NCBI RefSeq assembly: GCF_023101685.1
Contig: NZ_CP082164.1
Coordinates: 2,046,001 to 2,110,000 of the forward strand
Reading direction: 5' to 3'
DNA: 64,000 nucleotides
From: Bradyrhizobium sp. 186
GTDB lineage: Bacteria; Pseudomonadota; Alphaproteobacteria; Rhizobiales; Xanthobacteraceae
Shown here: piece after piece, positions 62,437 through 64,000 of the stretch
How the letters are laid out: every line of letters begins with the position of its first letter
Position numbering within the stretch: position 1 is the stretch's first letter
Program-made: the position numbers and the translations under genes
The notes under the pieces: generated by a model
Seen by the model: the letters and a program-made list of their open reading frames with translations, nothing else
Told to the model about the DNA's origin: nothing
The model's database searches: none

Positions 62437-63126
62437 ATGGCTAAGATCATGAACCTTGACGGCACCCAGCAGCTTGACCTCGACCGTGGCACGGTCGAGC
62501 AGGCCTATGACCGCTGGGCGCCGGTTTACGACCTCGTGTTCGGAGGCGTGTTCGCCAAGGGCCGGCAGGCGGCGATCGCGGCCACCAACAAGATCGGCGG
62601 TCGCGTGCTCGAGGTCGGTGTCGGCACCGGCATTTCGCTGCCGATGTACGCGCCGCATCTGCGCATCTTCGGCACTGACATTTCGGAAGCGATGCTGGAC
62701 AAGGCGCGCCAGCGCGTCACCGACGGCAAGCTGAAGAACGTCGAGGGGCTCGCGGTGATGGACGCCGAGAAGCTCGAATTCCCCGACAACTCGTTCGACG
62801 TCGTGATGGCGCAATATGTCGTCACTGCGGTGCCGAATCCGGAAGTCGCGCTCGACGAATTCGCCCGCGTGCTGCGTCCCGGCGGCGAGCTGATCATTCT
62901 CACCCGCGTCAGCGCCGATGCCGGCATGCGCCGTTTCATCGAGCAGAAGCTCCAGCCGGTGGTGCGTCCGCTCGGCTTCCGCACCGCCGAGTTCGCCTGG
63001 TCGCGCTATGCGAAATGGCTGGCCGGTGCCAACGGCATCGAGCTCGCCGAGCGCCGCCTGATTCCGCCGCTCGGCCATTTCTCGCTGGTGCGCTTCCGCA
63101 AGGTCGACGTCGCCAAGGCGGCGTGA
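62437..63126 (+). CDS. pmtA: Phosphatidylethanolamine N-methyltransferase, Rhodobacter type
   Basis: The protein is 229 residues. YDRWAPVYDLVFGGVFAKGR is the typical PmtA start; the SAM motif is VLEVGVGTGISLPMY and TDISEAMLDKARQRV follows. It methylates phosphatidylethanolamine to phosphatidylcholine in the membrane, as in Bradyrhizobium PmtA of the R. sphaeroides type. It forms a probable operon with the glycosyltransferase gene 35 bp upstream. The gene symbol is assigned by family. Confidence 0.78.
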   Translation: MAKIMNLDGTQQLDLDRGTVEQAYDRWAPVYDLVFGGVFAKGRQAAIAATNKIGGRVLEVGVGTGISLPMYAPHLRIFGTDISEAMLDKARQRVTDGKLKNVEGLAVMDAEKLEFPDNSFDVVMAQYVVTAVPNPEVALDEFARVLRPGGELIILTRVSADAGMRRFIEQKLQPVVRPLGFRTAEFAWSRYAKWLAGANGIELAERRLIPPLGHFSLVRFRKVDVAKAA

Positions 63127-63168
63127 GTCGCCATTCGCGTGAGCGTGCGTCATCGCGTCGCTGCACAC

Positions 63169-63180
63169 TGTCATATGACA
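63169..63180. promoter_or_regulatory. Perfect 12-bp palindrome upstream of the last gene
   Basis: TGTCATATGACA, self-complementary, lies 72 bp before ATG 63252. The flanking C gives CTGTCAT, a half-site-like hexamer of phosphate-type boxes, but a second matching half-site is not seen. Confidence 0.35.
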
Positions 63181-63251
63181 AAATGATGATGTCACACGGC
63201 GTACATCGAATCCCTGTAAATCCCGTACCCGAAAGCATTTTGGGGGAGAGC

Positions 63252-63911
63252 ATGATCAAGAATTATCTCGAGCAGCTGCGGATCCAGCGCTGGGACGACC
63301 ATCGCTACTATCACCACAGCCGCATCAATCAGAGCCTGCACTTCGTCAGCGCGCTGAGCTTCCTGTTCGCCTATGTCTGGCTGTTCGTCGATCCCATGAT
63401 CTCCGCGCTGGTCGGCTGGCTGGTCTCGATGACCTCGCGCCAGGCCGGTCACTTCTTCTTCGAGCCGCACGGCTACGACCACATCAACCAGGCGACGCAC
63501 GAGCACAAGGAAGAGATCAAGGTCGGCTACAATCTTCAGCGCAAGGTGGTGCTGATGTCGATCTGGGCGCTGTCGCCGCTGGTGCTGTTCCTCGATCCGA
63601 CGCTGTTCGGCCTGTTCCAGCCCTGGGCGGGTGCGACCGATTTCCTGCGGCAGGTTGCCAAGATCTGGCTGGCGGTCGGGATCGGCGGTCTTCTGTTCCG
63701 CACCGTGCATCTGTTCTTCATTCGCGACGTCGAGACCGGCCTCGTCTGGATGTCCAAGATCCTGACCGACCCCTTCCACGATCTGATGCTCTACCGCAAC
63801 GCGCCGCTGGCGCTGCTGCGCGGCGAGCTGATGGACCCCGGCCTGCATCTCAACCCCGAGCACACGCTGGGCTTGATCTCCGAGCCCAATTTCGAAGAGC
63901 AGCACGCCTGA
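63252..63911 (+). CDS. Membrane protein with His-rich motifs
   Basis: The protein is 219 residues. Three or four TM segments (SALSFLFAYVWLFVD, SALVGWLVSM, VVLMSIWALSPLVLF, IGGLLFRTVHLFF). His-rich blocks RYYHHSRINQSLHF and HFFFEPHGYDHINQATHEH resemble metal-binding or fatty-acid-hydroxylase-type boxes, though spacing is not canonical. GGGGGAGAGC precedes ATG 63252. It lies 125 bp after pmtA, so lipid-related function is a guess. Confidence 0.7.
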   Translation: MIKNYLEQLRIQRWDDHRYYHHSRINQSLHFVSALSFLFAYVWLFVDPMISALVGWLVSMTSRQAGHFFFEPHGYDHINQATHEHKEEIKVGYNLQRKVVLMSIWALSPLVLFLDPTLFGLFQPWAGATDFLRQVAKIWLAVGIGGLLFRTVHLFFIRDVETGLVWMSKILTDPFHDLMLYRNAPLALLRGELMDPGLHLNPEHTLGLISEPNFEEQHA

Positions 63912-63950
63912 GCGCGCCGCTTCGACCAAGCACTCCGATGTCTGATGGTT

Positions 63951-64000
63951 GCGTTATGCCCGGGCTGGTCCCGGGCATCCACGTCTTGGGGGCCTCTTCG
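63951..64000 (+). repeat. Class A palindrome, cut by the window end
   Basis: GCGTTATGCCCGGGCTGGTC, CCGGGCATCCACGTCTTGG is the left half of a class A repeat. Confidence 0.7.

Overview
The window reads as chromosomal DNA of a GC-rich alphaproteobacterium, almost certainly a Bradyrhizobium. The evidence is a D-tartrate dehydratase that keeps every catalytic residue of the characterised Bradyrhizobium enzyme, Irr-type iron control boxes in front of bfd and bfr, a PmtA-type phospholipid methyltransferase, Omp25-like outer membrane proteins, and a very dense set of intergenic palindromes of the kind that fill Bradyrhizobium spacers. Nothing suggests a plasmid, phage or symbiosis island. No tRNA, rRNA or CRISPR array was seen.

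Layout. 1-1.95 kb: the end of a glutathione peroxidase, a DUF3297 gene and tarD. 1.97-9.8 kb: an island bounded by two 1,771-bp, near-identical IS110-type insertion sequences in opposite orientation (1990-3760 and 7650-9420). They enclose malonyl-CoA decarboxylase, an AraC regulator and an MFS transporter; a fragment of another IS110-family transposase lies at the right edge. 9.9-13.9 kb: MoxR ATPase, a small stress membrane protein, a VWA protein and two rhodanese-family sulfurtransferases. 13.9-23.6 kb: cell-envelope genes (L,D-transpeptidase, MltB-type transglycosylase, small secreted proteins), two oxidoreductases, ettA and a brnTA toxin-antitoxin pair. 24-25.1 kb: the bfd-bfr iron storage pair. 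25.2-38.9 kb: mostly small or secreted proteins, SDR enzymes, RidA, GST, a two-barrel outer membrane protein, a mismatch glycosylase, and a REP-associated tyrosine transposase flanked by its REPs. 38.9-43.9 kb: a thiamine locus thiO-thiS-thiG-thiE-thiC read on the minus strand behind a TPP riboswitch. 44-48.6 kb: a lytic transglycosylase, an OmpR/EnvZ-like two-component system, and a divergent Ser-rich protein. 48.8-54.8 kb: a solitary branched-chain amino-acid-type binding protein and a complete polyamine-type ABC importer. 54.9-64 kb: DUF4403, a beta-propeller protein, a regulator divergent from a DUF899 gene, cytochrome c, a second L,D-transpeptidase, a glycosyltransferase, a phospholipid N-methyltransferase and a membrane protein.

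The most interesting signal is in the 514-bp non-coding right end of the two IS110-type elements. It folds on paper into a 5' hairpin followed by two stem-enclosed loops. The first loop carries two short stretches matching the two sides of the insertion site actually used by both copies. The second carries two stretches matching the two IS ends. This is the architecture of the bridge (seeker) RNA of IS110-family elements, and both copies sit in the same target inside a palindromic repeat with an AG/CT core. The matches are short (6-10 nt) and were found by eye, so they are a testable prediction.

Other points of note are a RAYT gene with its own REP hairpins and three further REP pairs nearby, a perfect 9+3+9 operator upstream of brnT, two Irr boxes in front of bfd and bfr, a probable one-base frameshift in a PPOX-type flavoprotein gene, a tandemly duplicated beta-barrel protein, and in-frame tandem repeats in an L,D-transpeptidase and an ABC ATPase.
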